Positions 28,400 through 39,812 of a DNA stretch of 64,000 nt are shown here, one piece after another. Below the pieces are notes generated by a model. The model was not told the origin of the DNA, did not search any database, and worked only from the letters and a program-made list of their open reading frames with translations. The translations under genes and the position numbers were made by a program. The DNA is from Cryptomeria japonica (taxonomy: Eukaryota; Streptophyta; Pinopsida; Cupressales; Cupressaceae), in NCBI RefSeq assembly GCF_030272615.1, contig NC_081406.1, positions 458,890,072-458,954,071 of the forward strand, in the 5' to 3' direction. Numbering within the stretch: the stretch's first letter is position 1; every line of letters begins with the position of its first letter.

Positions 28400-28790
28400 G
28401 AACTTACGTGAAGGAATTTGTTGTCAGGGATGCCCAAAATTCTTTAGGTGACACACATATGGGCGTGTGTAGTCCACACGCTAGTAATTCTCTTAGTTAC
28501 TTTATAAAGAAGACAGTCACTCGAGCTACACATCATTCAGTTAAGGAACAATGCAGTTACAATCATAAGGTAAAGCATCACACATTTGAGGTAGGTGACT
28601 TAGTTCTCAAGTAGAATCCAAGAAATCAACAAGACCGAGAGAAGAAAGGAAAATTTTAACCCAATTGGCTTGGTCATTATGTCATCACAATAGTCTATGA
28701 ATTAGGTGCATATCAACTTTTGACCCCAGATGGAGAACCTTTGGAAGATCCGATCAACAACATGCATCTTCATGGGTTTTACACATAGCT
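28400..28790 (+). pseudogene. Gypsy-1 integrase C-terminal remnant
   Basis: The frame 28408-28614 ends in NHKVKHHTFEVGDLVLK and then a stop (TAG). The same frame goes on with PRNQQDREKKGKF, a further stop, and NWLGHYVI...GAYQLLTPDGEPLEDPIN. This is the SH3-like C-terminal part of a Gypsy integrase (the GDLVL and GPYxI blocks). The catalytic core upstream is missing. It shows that the internal deletion of Gypsy-1 ends near 28400. Confidence 0.8.
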
Positions 28791-28807
28791 CTTTAGAGTA
28801 TCCCAAT

Positions 28808-28945
28808 TCAAAGATACAAAAAAACCCAAAAACATCAAAAATACAAAAAAAATATCAATAATACAAAAAAAAAAAAAAAATATCAAAAATACAAAAAAAT
28901 TAAAAAATGATCAAAATACAAAAAAATCATAAAAAATAAAAACTC
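28808..28945 (+). repeat. A-rich degenerate repeat (ACAAAAA / ATCAAAAAT)
   Basis: Blocks of AAAAACATCAAAAATACAAAA repeated imperfectly with a 16-A run. It lies just after the integrase stop, a position where Tat-type elements often carry A-rich spacers. Confidence 0.8.
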
Positions 28946-29340
28946 GTTACTTGGTGAAAACCACTTCGGTGGCACCCTGGGCAAGTACCATGGTGAAAAC
29001 TGGGTTACTGACACCATGTGTAGAGACATTGCTCCTCCCTTGTTTAGGATTCAATCAGATCCCTTCATTTTGCATACACTCACAACCTATCCATCCATAA
29101 TAAACTTACCCATTCCCATCATGACTTGTTATTGATCTACCTAAGATTGGTTAGCCATTCATAATAATGCATTCTTTTCACCCCTATCCATCCATAATAA
29201 ACTTACCCATTCCCATCATGGCTTGTTATTGATCTACCTTAGATTGGTTAGCCATTCATAATAATAATTCATTTTCACCCCTTTTCATCCATAATAAGCT
29301 ACTATTTGTGGCTAGGGCAAATCCTAAGTCTAGTGATGGG
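28946..29340 (+). repeat. Gypsy-1 3' non-coding part with 97-bp tandem repeat
   Basis: After a GGTGAAAACCACTTCGG / GGTGAAAACTGGG pair, a 97-bp unit is repeated: CCTATCCATCCATAA starts at 29086 and again at 29183, with GATTGGTTAGCCATTCATAATAA in both. A third partial unit begins near 29278. The copies differ by a few bases and one short indel. Confidence 0.85.
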
Positions 29341-29561
29341 TGTGGAACTAAGAGCATCACACATTCTGAGGAGTAGAGTTTCTTCCAATTTTCTTTAGTC
29401 TATCTGCGCCCAATCCACAATAAATAAACACTTACATCACGGATCTACAATAAAGTTTTGTCTTGTCCATTTTGATCAATTTCAAATGAGATGTAAATAG
29501 CAGCAATGGGCTTCAACAAATCAAATCTTTCAACAAACTCAGACAACATTATGGTTTAGTA
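29341..29561. other. Junction between Gypsy-1 and the inverted Gypsy fragment
   Basis: Non-coding. The exact switch from plus-strand to minus-strand element sequence cannot be fixed by eye; it lies somewhere in this interval. Confidence 0.4.
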
Positions 29562-29960
29562 CTATCTATCCTTTTTATGAAAGTAAACATTGTGACCAAA
29601 ATCAAATAGACTTATACAAGTGACAAGAGACACTAAACTTGAGGACTGCAGTGGATGTTGGTGTCGAGTCTTGGTTTTTTTTTGACTTTGTCTTTTGGTC
29701 ACATGTCGTTTAGCTTTTTTGGGATGTCTCTGACTAGAGGTTCTATCTCCAGGATGTCTTTGACTAGAAAGGTGAGGATGGGATATGTTCACGTATTGTT
29801 TTGTTGTCTGTGGATTGTCTCTTAGTAATGTATGACTTGTCCAAGGATATGAGGACACTATGAGTCTAGTATGAACTGGGGCATTCCTTGTTTGTGACTA
29901 TTTGATCCCCATGCAAACGGGTACAATGACTTTCTGGGTCGAACCTATACCTCGATTGTC
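29562..29960 (-). pseudogene. Gypsy gag N-terminal remnant (minus strand)
   Basis: The minus-strand frame 29858-29562 starts MSSYPWTSHTLLRDN, preceded in frame by text that matches the gag N-terminal part at 33174-33260 (ALVHTRL, VSSYP). It continues into a basic, Gln/Arg/His-rich tail. The capsid domain is not present; the homology ends near 29562. Confidence 0.6.
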
Positions 29961-30882
29961 ATAACCTATTTGCCATAATAAAGATCAATGATGATAAAGA
30001 ACAAGAATATTTTTCACTTCCATATCTTCTATCTTCCATCCCCCTTTCGTGATTGACCTCCATCGTCCTTCCAGATTTCGTGTAGCCCACTATCACATGA
30101 TTGAGTAAAATGACATGCCAAAACTTTTTGCATTTCATGTAGATTGCACTTGCATTACCACATATTAGTGTTTCATACATACATATAGATATCACAATCG
30201 CACTACATTTTGCATATATCATTAGTTAGTATATGCATTCTCATATAAAACATAAAATGCCAAAATAATAACACAACACATGTTAGCACATTTTATATTC
30301 TCATCATGTAAATAATTATTCGCATTATCATATTCATCTGCATTTCATACATTCACATTTGTATAACATATAAAACATAAAACAACAATAAATATCGCAT
30401 TTCATCATGTATATATATCTGCATTCCTATCATAATTAAACATCATAGATACATGTATCTTATATGCATTCATACGTCATAGAATCATAAATTTTATTAA
30501 CACACACAAACATGCATCACATAGAAGCAACATCACATAGGTACATATGCATATAGCTATCGAAAGGATGAATCATCTCATATATATATCTAAAATATCA
30601 TAAGTGTCATGATTCAATGATGTCAAAATCATATGGCTACAATCACTCGAAGGTATTTACATCATCATACAAAAATGGTACAAAAATTGATACTTAGGGA
30701 TCCATTTAAGACTATGATAAACTCCCTCCCTTGTAGCCAACCGACCTCGACGGAGTCTGAGCCCTAGAAATCACCACCCCAGAATCATCTCTCATGCCCC
30801 CTCTATCTGGTGGTGGTGGAGGACCCATGACCCCGCCACTCAATGCCTATCTCCTATCTCTCCGTCCAATAGTCGTGCAAAA
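29961..30882 (-). other. Leader of the inverted Gypsy fragment
   Basis: No gene. The part next to the LTR (30720-30882) is GC-richer (GGTGGTGGTGGAGG-type text), as at the start of Tat leaders; the rest is AT-rich with repeated GCATTTCAT and CATATAAAACATAAAA words. Confidence 0.55.
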
Positions 30883-31595
30883 TGTGTATGGTGAAAAGTG
30901 GATAATGGAAACAATAATATTGAAATAATAAATGAATTCAACCACAAAACCCTAGCCTAACAACAACAAAGATCCACCATAACATATGAAGATTATCTAA
31001 GACAATTCAAACCAACAAAATAAAAAACATTATACCATCACATGTCCACTAGGGTTTGAATCTCCATTCTTCCTATCTCCATTAATCTTGCTTGATATAT
31101 TTGCTCTTAGATTTTATGTGTGCACAAGAGCTCAACAAAGAATGGAAATGTGGTTGATAGCTTGATCGCATAAGATTGATTAGAATGCTCCCTAGATGAA
31201 TATAATGATTAGGGTTGATAATGGAGGGAGTATCCTCTTATATAGATGACACTATAGGAAATGGAGGGATAAGATTAAGAGGTGTAAAGATAAATGGTTG
31301 GCTAGGATTAAAGGGTAGGTAGAAGTAATAATTAAATAATAAAGGGAGTAGTTAGTGTAGGAATTAAGAGATGAATGACATATGTCATGGGTAGAAAAGT
31401 CTAATGAATTAATTAAATAAATAAATATTTATTTAATTAATAGAGGAAGTGGGATCAATTAAATAAATAAAATATTTATTTAATGAATGAATTAATTAAA
31501 TAAATATTTAATTAATTAATATAAGACTTAGGATAAAATAATTAAATAGATAAAAATATTTATTTAATAAGACATGACAATTTTAGGTGTCTTCA
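30883..31595 (-). repeat. Inverted Gypsy LTR
   Basis: 713 bp. On the minus strand it begins TGAAGACACCTAAAATTGTC and ends CCATACACA, and aligns with 21801-22545 through the AT hairpins, the TATATAAGAGGAT site and the AAACCCTAG block. Divergence of several per cent and indels in the AT part indicate separate insertions. Confidence 0.92.
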
Positions 31596-31608
31596 TTTTG
31601 CCCCTCTT
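31596..31608 (-). other. Polypurine tract of the inverted Gypsy LTR
   Basis: On the minus strand AAAGAGGGGCAAAA abuts the LTR start, as in many plant Gypsy elements. This marks 30883-31595 as an LTR with internal sequence on its upstream (higher-coordinate) side as well. Confidence 0.7.
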
Positions 31609-31612
31609 TGAG

Positions 31613-32540
31613 ACAATGTATCTTGTCACGTTGGCTAAAAGAAGATATGATAAACTGATACAAAGTTTCCCCATGACGAGAATGATATGCCCCCTCGAGA
31701 GATTGGATGAATATGTTTGAAAAGATCACAGACAATCTCTCGGTAATAAAGAAAGGCTAGAAAGGACTGACAAGATAGGATAGAGTGACATAGTCATGAG
31801 ATAAAGAAGACTAATGCAAGAGACTAGGGCTAGGGTAGCCTATAAGATAGACTACAAGGGAAAACATCATCATTGGCATCCACATACCTAAGAGATCAAA
31901 GTGCAGAGAGAGTAAAGAGAAGAGAAGTCAGGAAAGATGACATTGGTGCACAGATTCAACTGTGTTTGCCGATATCAGAGGCCAGCAAATGCAGGAGAGC
32001 CAGTGAGTACCAAAAAACCTCCTTGTACTTTGGTGTATTAATTGTTGTCATAAATGCATGTTAGGTAGGGATAGAAAATTTCAAGCAGGGGGAAAAAAAC
32101 TTTAAGGTGCATATGTTGGTGCCAGGCACATTTGGGAAGGATAGGCGCATCTGTTTCTAGTTTAAATGCATCTATGATTTCAAAGATGTTTGTGCCAAAT
32201 GCAAGCGTGTCTATATTGAGAAGGTGTGCTTATGCAGGATAGAGCCACGTCTATATGTTCTAGGTGTGTGTGTGCAGGGAAGGCACATTTGTGTATGTTT
32301 AAAGCATGTTTATGTCTTCAAGGTCAAATCAACAGTTTTGTGATAAACATATGATGTTGATTGGATAAGTTGTTGAGAGGATACACTCAAATAGGTCCTC
32401 TAGGGAAGACAAGGATAACAAATAGGGTTGGGATTGACAATTCTATGATAGGACATACGTTGCCAATCAGGAAACTACTCAAGAAGATACACTCAAGCAG
32501 AGGCCCTAGAATAGGATAGAGATTCTTGTGCTTTATCATA
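31613..32540 (+). other. Probable Gypsy leader or 3' internal sequence
   Basis: No gene is supported. The 32100-32310 part repeats words such as GCACATTTG, GTGTCTAT and ATGCAGG, recalling the repeated leader of Gypsy-1 (22640-22940). It runs into gag sequence at about 32640. Confidence 0.4.
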
Positions 32541-34028
32541 ATTGAGATTTATTATGGAAAATAGGTTATGACAATCCAAATATAGGTTTGACCCAGAAAG
32601 TCATTGTACCTATTTGTATGGAGATCAGATAGTTGCAACCAAGGAATGCCCTAGTTCATACTAGACTCATTGTGTCCTCATATCCTTAGACAGATCATAG
32701 AATTACTAAGAGACAATCCACAAACAACAAAACAATAGGTGAACATCAAAAGAACTTGGATACCCAAAGGCATGCTCAAAATTTGGACACAAGAAAACCC
32801 TGTTCAAATTTAGGGGCAATACACAAAAGCAAACTCATGATATGCCTATAAAACATGGTATAAACAAACATTCCAATCCTTGTTATGGCCCTATATCAGA
32901 AGGTCCCTACACACATCATCATTATAGACCCCCTCCATATGAACGTGTTTACGATCAATACCATTCATACATGCATTATCCTCATCCTCCATGAGGTGGC
33001 TCAGGCATGGGATATGGTCCAAGAAGTCAATGTCGACCCAAAAAAAATTTGGAACAATAGATCAAGGACTTACAAAAGAAGATGGAGGACATCAATACAC
33101 CAAAACCAACAGAAGAAGCATACTTGACGAGATTGTTTCCACAAAGCTTAGGTGAACAAACATACTTGCAAACAAGGAATGCCCTAGTTCATACTAGACT
33201 CACGGTGTCCTCATATCCTTCGACAGGTCATAGCATTACTAAGAGACAAACCACAAACAACAAAACAATAGGTGAACATGAAAAGCACTTGGATACCCAA
33301 AGGCATGCTCAAAATTTGGACACAAGAAAACCCCGTGTCAAATTTGGGGGTAATACACAAAAGGAAACTCATGATATGCCTATAGAACATGGCATAAATA
33401 GACATTCCAATCCTCATTATGGTCCTATATCAAAAGGTCCCTACACACATCATCATTATAGACCCCCTCCATATGAGCATGTTTACGATCAATACAATTC
33501 ACACATGCAATATCCTCATCCTCCACGTGGTGGCTCGGGCATGGGATATGGTCCAAGAAGTCAATATCAACCCAAAAACAATTTGGAACAATAGATGAAG
33601 GACTTACAAAAGGATATGGAGGATATCAATACACCAAAACTAGCAGAAGAAACATACTTGATGAGATTGTTTCCACAAAGCTTAGGTGAACAAGCTATGG
33701 AATGGTTCTACCAACTTCCACTTGGAATTAAGTCATGGGGTGACTTAGCTGAGGCATTTATCCAACATTTATCATATAAAATAGAGACAAACATATCAGT
33801 TTCCACTTTTTGCAATACCAAACATGAAGATGGGGAGTCATTTTCATCATTCTTTCAAAGATAGAGGAATTTAGCCAGTAGATGCTCTTGCAAAAGTCCA
33901 CAAAAACAAGTGGTAGAGATGTTTACACATAATGTCAACAGATAAATTGGTTATGACTTGAGGAAATCTTGTTTGTCCACTTTTAAGGAATTCATTGAGA
34001 GAGGCTTAGCAAAAAAGAATGTCTTAAT
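32540..34028 (+). pseudogene. Gypsy gag remnant with 533-bp tandem duplication
   Basis: The gag N-terminal part occurs twice in tandem: AAGGAATGCCCTAGTTCAT at 32641 and 33174, and GGCATGCTCAAAATTTGG at the same spacing. Each copy has the HHHYRPPPYE and GSGMGYGPR blocks, and each has an amber codon after NNLEQ. Copy 1 runs to LFPQSLGEQ (about 33160) and jumps back. Copy 2 (33082-33594, then 33595-33864) continues into the capsid domain (MRLFPQSLGEQAMEWFYQLP, SWGDLAEAFIQHLSY). Homology to gag ends at about 34028, where LINE sequence starts. No pol follows. Confidence 0.85.
32641..33706 (+). repeat. 533-bp direct tandem duplication
   Basis: Two units, 32641-33173 and 33174-33706. They differ at scattered positions and small indels, so the duplication is not brand new. 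Junction text is TTGCAACC before unit 1 and TTGCAAAC before unit 2. Confidence 0.88.
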
Positions 34029-35209
34029 TTGAGCGAGAGTTCTGGATCAGCGTCAGGACAACATGAGGCAGATGACTCAGAGATTCCTGCAGATGGAGAG
34101 GGTTCAGATACTAAGGATCTCGATGATCCCTTGCATTTGGGGGACCCAGGGGAAGGACCAACACCACGTGAAGAAAGGATAGCAGATGAGAGCGAGAAAG
34201 GGCAGGTTCAAACTTAAAAAATAGAAGATAGCAACTCAGAAGGACCCCAATGATAGAAAGCAACTAGGGGTTCGAAGAACACAGTGGAGGGAAAAGATTA
34301 TCTAGAAAAGGATCTTTCGTCAATGGATATTAAGGGGGGACCCAATTTGAATGGATAGACACGTAAGTGGACCTCTATGTTTGGGGTTAAACCTAAAGGT
34401 AAGTCCTCATCGCCTCCTATTAAAAACACCTCGAATGTGTCTAAGGGAAAGTTTTCTATCATTGTTCCAGATCAAATCATAGACCAAAACATTGCTAGAA
34501 TGGAAAATACATTGATCGGTAATTTTTTTGGGTCTAGACCTAATATAGAAATAGTTCGTGGATTTGTCAAAAGAAAGTGGCTCTTGAAAGGTTAGGTTGA
34601 GGTGGTAGCAATGAACAAAGGCTATCTATCCTTTTCTTTTTCTTGTGATGAGGATAGAAGAAACATTCTCTATAGTGGGTCTTGGGCAATAGGCAAATAC
34701 ATCATGTACATCCACAAGTGGCACCCTAATGTGGCAAAAGGGAAGAATTTATTGATCTAAGTCCCGATGTGGGTCAAGCTCCCTGGGCTTCCAATGGAAT
34801 TTTGGGAGGAAGATGTTTTTGCAGGAATAGCCAATACCTTCGGGGAGCTTATCACTATTGACCAGATCATGACATCAAGAAGAAGGCTGATTTGTGCTAG
34901 GATTTGTGTTGGAGTTGGACTTGACACGAATATGCCAGAAGAAATAGAGATATAATCTAAACTGGGGAAGTGGAAGCAGGATATTATTTTTGAAACTATC
35001 CCCTTTGCTTGTTTTCATTGTAAAAAAGTTGGACATTGGGCTAAAAAATGTCCAAGTATCGAGGGTAAACCCTACCTCCAAACTAAGGTTTGAAAAAAAG
35101 TGGATAAGCCTCTAAAAGACTTGGAGTCCAATGACTTGGATCAGGAGAAATAGTCTCAGATTAGATGGGTGGAGGAAGAACTCACTAGTGAATTGGGGAA
35201 TGAACTAAA
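34029..35209 (+). pseudogene. LINE (plant L1) ORF1, 5' part
   Basis: A plus-strand frame in pieces. An acidic N-terminus (34029-34217) is followed by a DUF4283-like domain (FSFSCDEDRRNIL, GSWAIGKYIMYIHKW, MWVKLPGLPMEFW) and a CCHC knuckle, CFHCKKVGHWAKKC, near 35010-35050. This is the usual layout of plant L1 ORF1, an RNA-binding protein that packages the LINE RNA. At least four stops (34217, 34595, about 34760 and 34955) break it. Copia-2 interrupts it at 35209. The left limit is set by the end of gag homology; no target duplication could be recognised. Confidence 0.85.
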
Positions 35210-36734
35210 TGATAGTTCTGATACTTAATGTTAAGTACAGATGCCAAGCTAATAAGATGAGAGGGGGGGGGTGAATCATACAAACTTAATCTTCCATAAA
35301 AACAACAGATTCAACCTTGGTAACATATACTTCAGTAATATAGCCAAAACTGCTAAACATACAAACTCAAAAGCATATAAACGTCATAAAACTCATAACA
35401 CCAGATTTAATGTGGAAACCCAAATAGGGAAAAACCACTATGGGATTTTGGACCCACTAAGAAATATACTCCTCTAGAGTATGCTCAGTTAAAAGAAAAT
35501 CATGTTAAAGATTACACACACATTGCTAAATGTGACCCGGTTAAGGGATTTCCCTCAGACCTATTAGGATCTTCACCTTGTTATAAGTGACCTTGTTAAA
35601 GCATTTCAAACACTCAATCAGAATGTCACCTTGCTAGAGGGTTTTAAAAATAAGACTGTTAAGTCCACTCGGTTAAGAGATTTTCTGTCACTTTACAAAA
35701 TAACAGTAATAAAAATCTATCTACAGCTTCACATCTAAAATGCTAAAGCATATTCTTATTTTCTCAATACAATAGGACTTATCTTGTCCATCTACTGGGC
35801 TCTATACTCTATTATTTAAAATGGGTCTTCAAGCTTCTATGCTTGGTAATCACTATGTAGCATTCATGTGCATACACTTGCCCGCATACATTGTTTATCA
35901 ACAGTTCATTATTTATAAGCAATTTTCCAACCACTTAATCTCCTTGATCACATTTCCCATGATCAATCATAGCCATCAGATCTTCAAACATGACTAGGTT
36001 CAATGTATCCTTCAATCTGAAAATGTTTTACCCCACCTTGGAACCTACATACATTTCTTGGAACTTGTGCTAGGGTATTGCGGTTCAATCTGAGCTGTAG
36101 ATCTTCCTGCCGATTTTACTTTGCCATAGATTCTTTAACAAACTTCATTCATGACATACCAATCATTTAATCATAACCATCTCATTAGCTTCCTTCATTA
36201 AATAATGCTTTTATTCATTCAATGCATTGCAACTCGGTAAATACTAAACTTCACTCAGTAGACATTCTGCCTTCATTAACTGATAGCGATAACTATAGGG
36301 TTTACCGACTAGGTTCCTTAGGGTTTACCGACTAGGTTCTTTAGGGTTTACCGACTAGGTTCTTTGCTCGGTAACATAGTATAGTATCAACCTTATAATC
36401 AACAACATATGTAGGATATCAAAATGATCAAAACATCATGATCTCATCATTGTCTAACTCAGTAATAGTTTTCCATTGAATAACTTATTCCTCCCCTTAT
36501 TCATCACATTCTTTCTGTGTCTTTTACTAACACCTTTATACTCATCAAATCATACTTCTTAAGATATGGCAACATCATACTGAATTAGAAAATCAATTTC
36601 TTGACATCAATGGCAAAATAATAATATTAAGACGGTAAACATCCTTAATCAGTTGTATCCATAATCATCAACAACCTTCTCAATATCCTTATTGAAATGG
36701 CAACAATCTCCCTTTATCTGTTATAATGCTAATA
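35210..36734 (-). repeat. Copia-2 3' LTR
   Basis: 1525 bp. The plus strand begins TGATAGTTCTGATACTTAATG; the G-run is 9 long (35263-35271). A unit AGGGTTTACCGACTAGGTTC occurs three times in tandem at 36297-36365. The outer base at 36734 has changed, so the LTR starts TA on the minus strand where the partner has TG. Confidence 0.95.
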
Positions 36735-36748
36735 ATCTCCCCCTTTGG
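36735..36748 (-). other. Copia-2 polypurine tract
   Basis: On the minus strand CCAAAGGGGGAGAT abuts the 3' LTR. Further AAAGGGGGAGA-like purine blocks occur upstream at 36817-36893, four in all. Confidence 0.85.
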
Positions 36749-37116
36749 CATTGATGGCAAAACCAATTGATTTGACCTAATTGATTCAGATTTCTATTCT
36801 GAAATGCTAAAACGCTCTCCCCCTGTCATCAGTCTTCTCCCCCATACATTAGTCTTCTCCCCTTTTCTTCAGTCTTCTCCCCCTTTGACAACAATGCCAA
36901 AAAGTAAAGAACTAAAACATATTTTCTTCTTGTATGAAGTGATTTCCTACTATTGTGTGTCAACTTAGTCTCGGTCAGAGCATTTTGTCTTCAATTCCTG
37001 TTCCCTGTTATTGTTTCCTGCACACGTTTCGAAAACATCCTAAAGTGTGTAAATCAGCATCAACTCCTAAAAGATATTCTGTAGAGTCATCGAATTGATG
37101 CTTTCACTGAACTTGG
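36749..37116 (-). other. Copia-2 region between pol and 3' LTR
   Basis: No gene. It contains the purine repeats GGGGGAGAAGACTGA and a second copy of the GGCATTG-TGTCAAAGGGGGAGAAG text close to the true polypurine tract. Confidence 0.7.
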
Positions 37117-39812
37117 TTAGTGAATGGAAGATAGGGGTAGGACCCCTAACTTACTTTTGAGATACTGAAAAGTGTCCCTTGGTAGTGGCTTGGTGAAGAT
37201 ATCTGCTATTTGTTCCTTTTTGCTAACATACTCCAACACCACTTTCTTTTCTTGAGCTTCTTCTCTAAGATAATTATATTTGATAGAGATGTGCTTTGTC
37301 TTAGAGTGCATAACAGGATTCTTTGAAATGCTAATGGCACTAGTATGTCACAGAATATAGTTACTGGCTCGGTAACTTGCTCATTTATACCTTCCAACAG
37401 TTGTTTGATCCATGCTATATTGTTACAATTCAATGCTGCAACAATGTATTCAGCTTTTGCTATTGACTGTGAAACACATCCTTGTTTCTTGCTAAGCCAA
37501 CTCACTAGTCTTTCTCCTAAAAAGAAAGCTCCTCCACTTGTGCTTTTCCTATCATCAATGTTGCCTACCCAATCAGCATCAGTATAAACTTTTAAATCAA
37601 AAACATTTCCTTTTTGATATGCTAAGCCATAATCTTCAGTGCCTTTCAAGTATCTGAAAATTCTCTTGATTGCTGTCATATGTGTTTCCTTGGGATCTGC
37701 AAAGAATCTTGCAACTATACCTACTACATGTGCTATATCTGGCCTATTGTGAACAACATATTGTAGCTTTCCAATCAGGGATCGGTAAAGTGTCTCATCA
37801 ATAGATGCAGATTCATCATTCTTTGATAATTTACAATTGGTAGTCATAGGAGTAGTTACTGGTTTTGAATCCTCCATTCCAAATTTCTTCAAGATTTCCT
37901 TTATGTATTTGGATTGAGTAATGAAAATCTTATTTTTCATTTGTAGTATATGTAAACCTATAAAATACTTTATCTCACCGATTAATGACATCTCAAATTC
38001 TTTGCTCATTTCATTTCCAAATTTCTTGCATAGAGAGTCATTTCTACAAAAGATAATATCATCAACAAATATGGCTGAGATCAGTATTCCGTTTTCATCA
38101 TTCTTCATGTACATATTGTTGTTTTCACTTGTCCTTATAAAACCAATCTTGATTAAATACGAGTGCAATATTTCATACCATGCTCTAGGTGCTTGTTTCA
38201 AACCATATAAAGCTTTTTTCAATTTACATACCTGATCATTATTCTTGTCTTCAACAAATCCTTCAGGTTGTTCAATAAAAACTTCTTCCTCTAATATACC
38301 ATTCAGAAATGCAGATTTGACATCCATTTGATATACCTTGAAATTCTTGTAAGCAGCATATGCCAACAATGTTCTTACTCCTTCAAGTCTTGCCACAGAT
38401 GCAAAAGTCTCACCGTAAGCAATTCCTTCTTTTTGGGCATAACCTTTGCAAACTAGTCTTGCTTTATTTTGAATGACCTCACCTTTTTCATTCAGCTTGT
38501 TTCTAAAAATCCACTTTGTATCGATTACATTTTTATCCTTTGGTCCTGGGACCAGTGTCCATGTGTCATTCTTCTTGATTTGATCAATCTCTTCTGTCAT
38601 AGCATTTATCCAATCTTCACTGTTAAATGCCTCTTTCACTATCCTCGGTTGAAATTCAGATATCAGACATGTGTTCTGTCTCAATTTGTTCCTTGTCATC
38701 ACTGGATCATTCTTATCTCCTATAATTTGACTTGATGTATGATTTCTTCTGATATACTTGCCTAATATAGGCTCGGTAGGCTCTGTATGATATTCTTCAT
38801 CACTGGGTAACTGAATATTCTCTTCATTTCCTTCAACAGTTTTCTTGGTAAGACTTGTCGGTTGAACATAGACAAATTCATCATAATCTTCTGGTTCCTT
38901 GGAATTTACTTCATCATTTCTTTCTGCAAATTCATCAATTTTCACATTTACACTTTCTACTATTTTGTTAGATGATTTGATCAGACATTTAAATGCTTTT
39001 CTTCTAGAAGAATAACCTATAAATGTTCCTTCTTCACTTTTCTGATCAAACATTCCATTTCTATCATCTTTGTGAACATAGCATCTACTTCCAAAGATTT
39101 TAAAATAACTTACATTATGTTTCTTGTCATACCTGATTTCATATGGTGTCTTCAAAGTTCCTTTCTTCAGTTGTACTCGATTCAGGGTGTAAACTGTTGT
39201 CCTTATTGCTTCTCTCCAAAATGTTTGTGACACTTTCTTTTCAATCATCAGGGTTCTGGCACAATCTACAATAGATCTATTTCTTCTCTCAGCAATTCCA
39301 TTTTGTTGTGGAGTTCTCGATGTAGAGACTTGTCTTTTTATACCATGATCATTGCAGAATAAGTTGAACTCATCAAATGTGAACTCTCCTCCTCTATCTG
39401 ATCTAAGACATTTCAGTTGTCTTCCTATTTCATTTTCAACTCTTGCCTTGTACCATTTAAACATTTGAAAAGCTTCTGATTTTTCTTTTAAAAACATAAC
39501 TGACATCATCCTTGAGTAATCATCCACAAATAATATGAAATATTTATCACCATAGTAACTTTGAACTTTCATAGGACCACAAAGATCACTATGCACAAGA
39601 TCTAAAATTCCCTTAGAAGTGTAGAACTTACTTATAAAGATTGATCTTGTCATTTTACCCATCTGGTATCCTCGACACATAGCATTCTTAGGTTTTCCCA
39701 AACTCGGTAGACCTCTTACTCGGTGCTTCTTGCTTCTTTTGATCAGATTATCAAAATTTACATGACAAAACCTTTTATGCCATAACCAGGTATCATCTAT
39801 CTTTGCATACAA
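37117..39812 (-). pseudogene. Copia-2 pol: integrase, reverse transcriptase, RNase H
   Basis: An 868-codon frame (39812-37206) plus the end in another frame (37311-37117). In order: HHCC pre-integrase part ([12 protein letters not shown]); rve integrase core with all three catalytic acids (D in HSDLCGP, D in RSDRGGEF, E in QNGIAERR); RVT_2 with [23 protein letters not shown] and the FVDD box ([10 protein letters not shown]); RNase H with TDADWVGN and AKAEYI. Near 37345 one base is missing compared with Copia-3, so the last 60-70 residues ([24 protein letters not shown]) are in the next frame. The frame is unusually long for an element of this window, which suggests recent activity. The enzymes act in cytoplasmic particles and then in the nucleus. 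Confidence 0.93.

Larger units (their letters stand above)
21801..29340 (+). mobile_element. Gypsy-1: Ty3/Gypsy element lacking RT and RNase H
   Basis: A plus-strand Ty3/Gypsy element with 5' LTR, primer-binding site, a 2.3-kb leader, gag, protease and, much later, only the C-terminal end of an integrase. The reverse transcriptase, RNase H and most of the integrase, normally 3 kb or more, are absent between about 28070 and 28400. The gag, knuckle and protease style fits the Tat/Ogre-Athila branch of Gypsy (inference). The 3' LTR in the same orientation is not found: after about 29340 the sequence turns into a minus-strand fragment of a related element. The element is a deletion derivative and not autonomous. 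Confidence 0.85.
29562..31608 (-). mobile_element. Gypsy fragment, minus strand (LTR, leader, gag start)
   Basis: Read on the minus strand it gives a polypurine tract (31608-31596), an LTR (31595-30883), a leader of about 900 bp and a gag N-terminal stretch (to 29562). It is of the same family as Gypsy-1. Positions about 29772-30005 are the reverse complement of about 32510-32748 in the neighbouring plus-strand fragment. The region after the LTR starts TTTTGCAC where Gypsy-1 has TTTTGGCAC, a decayed primer-binding site. Confidence 0.75.
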
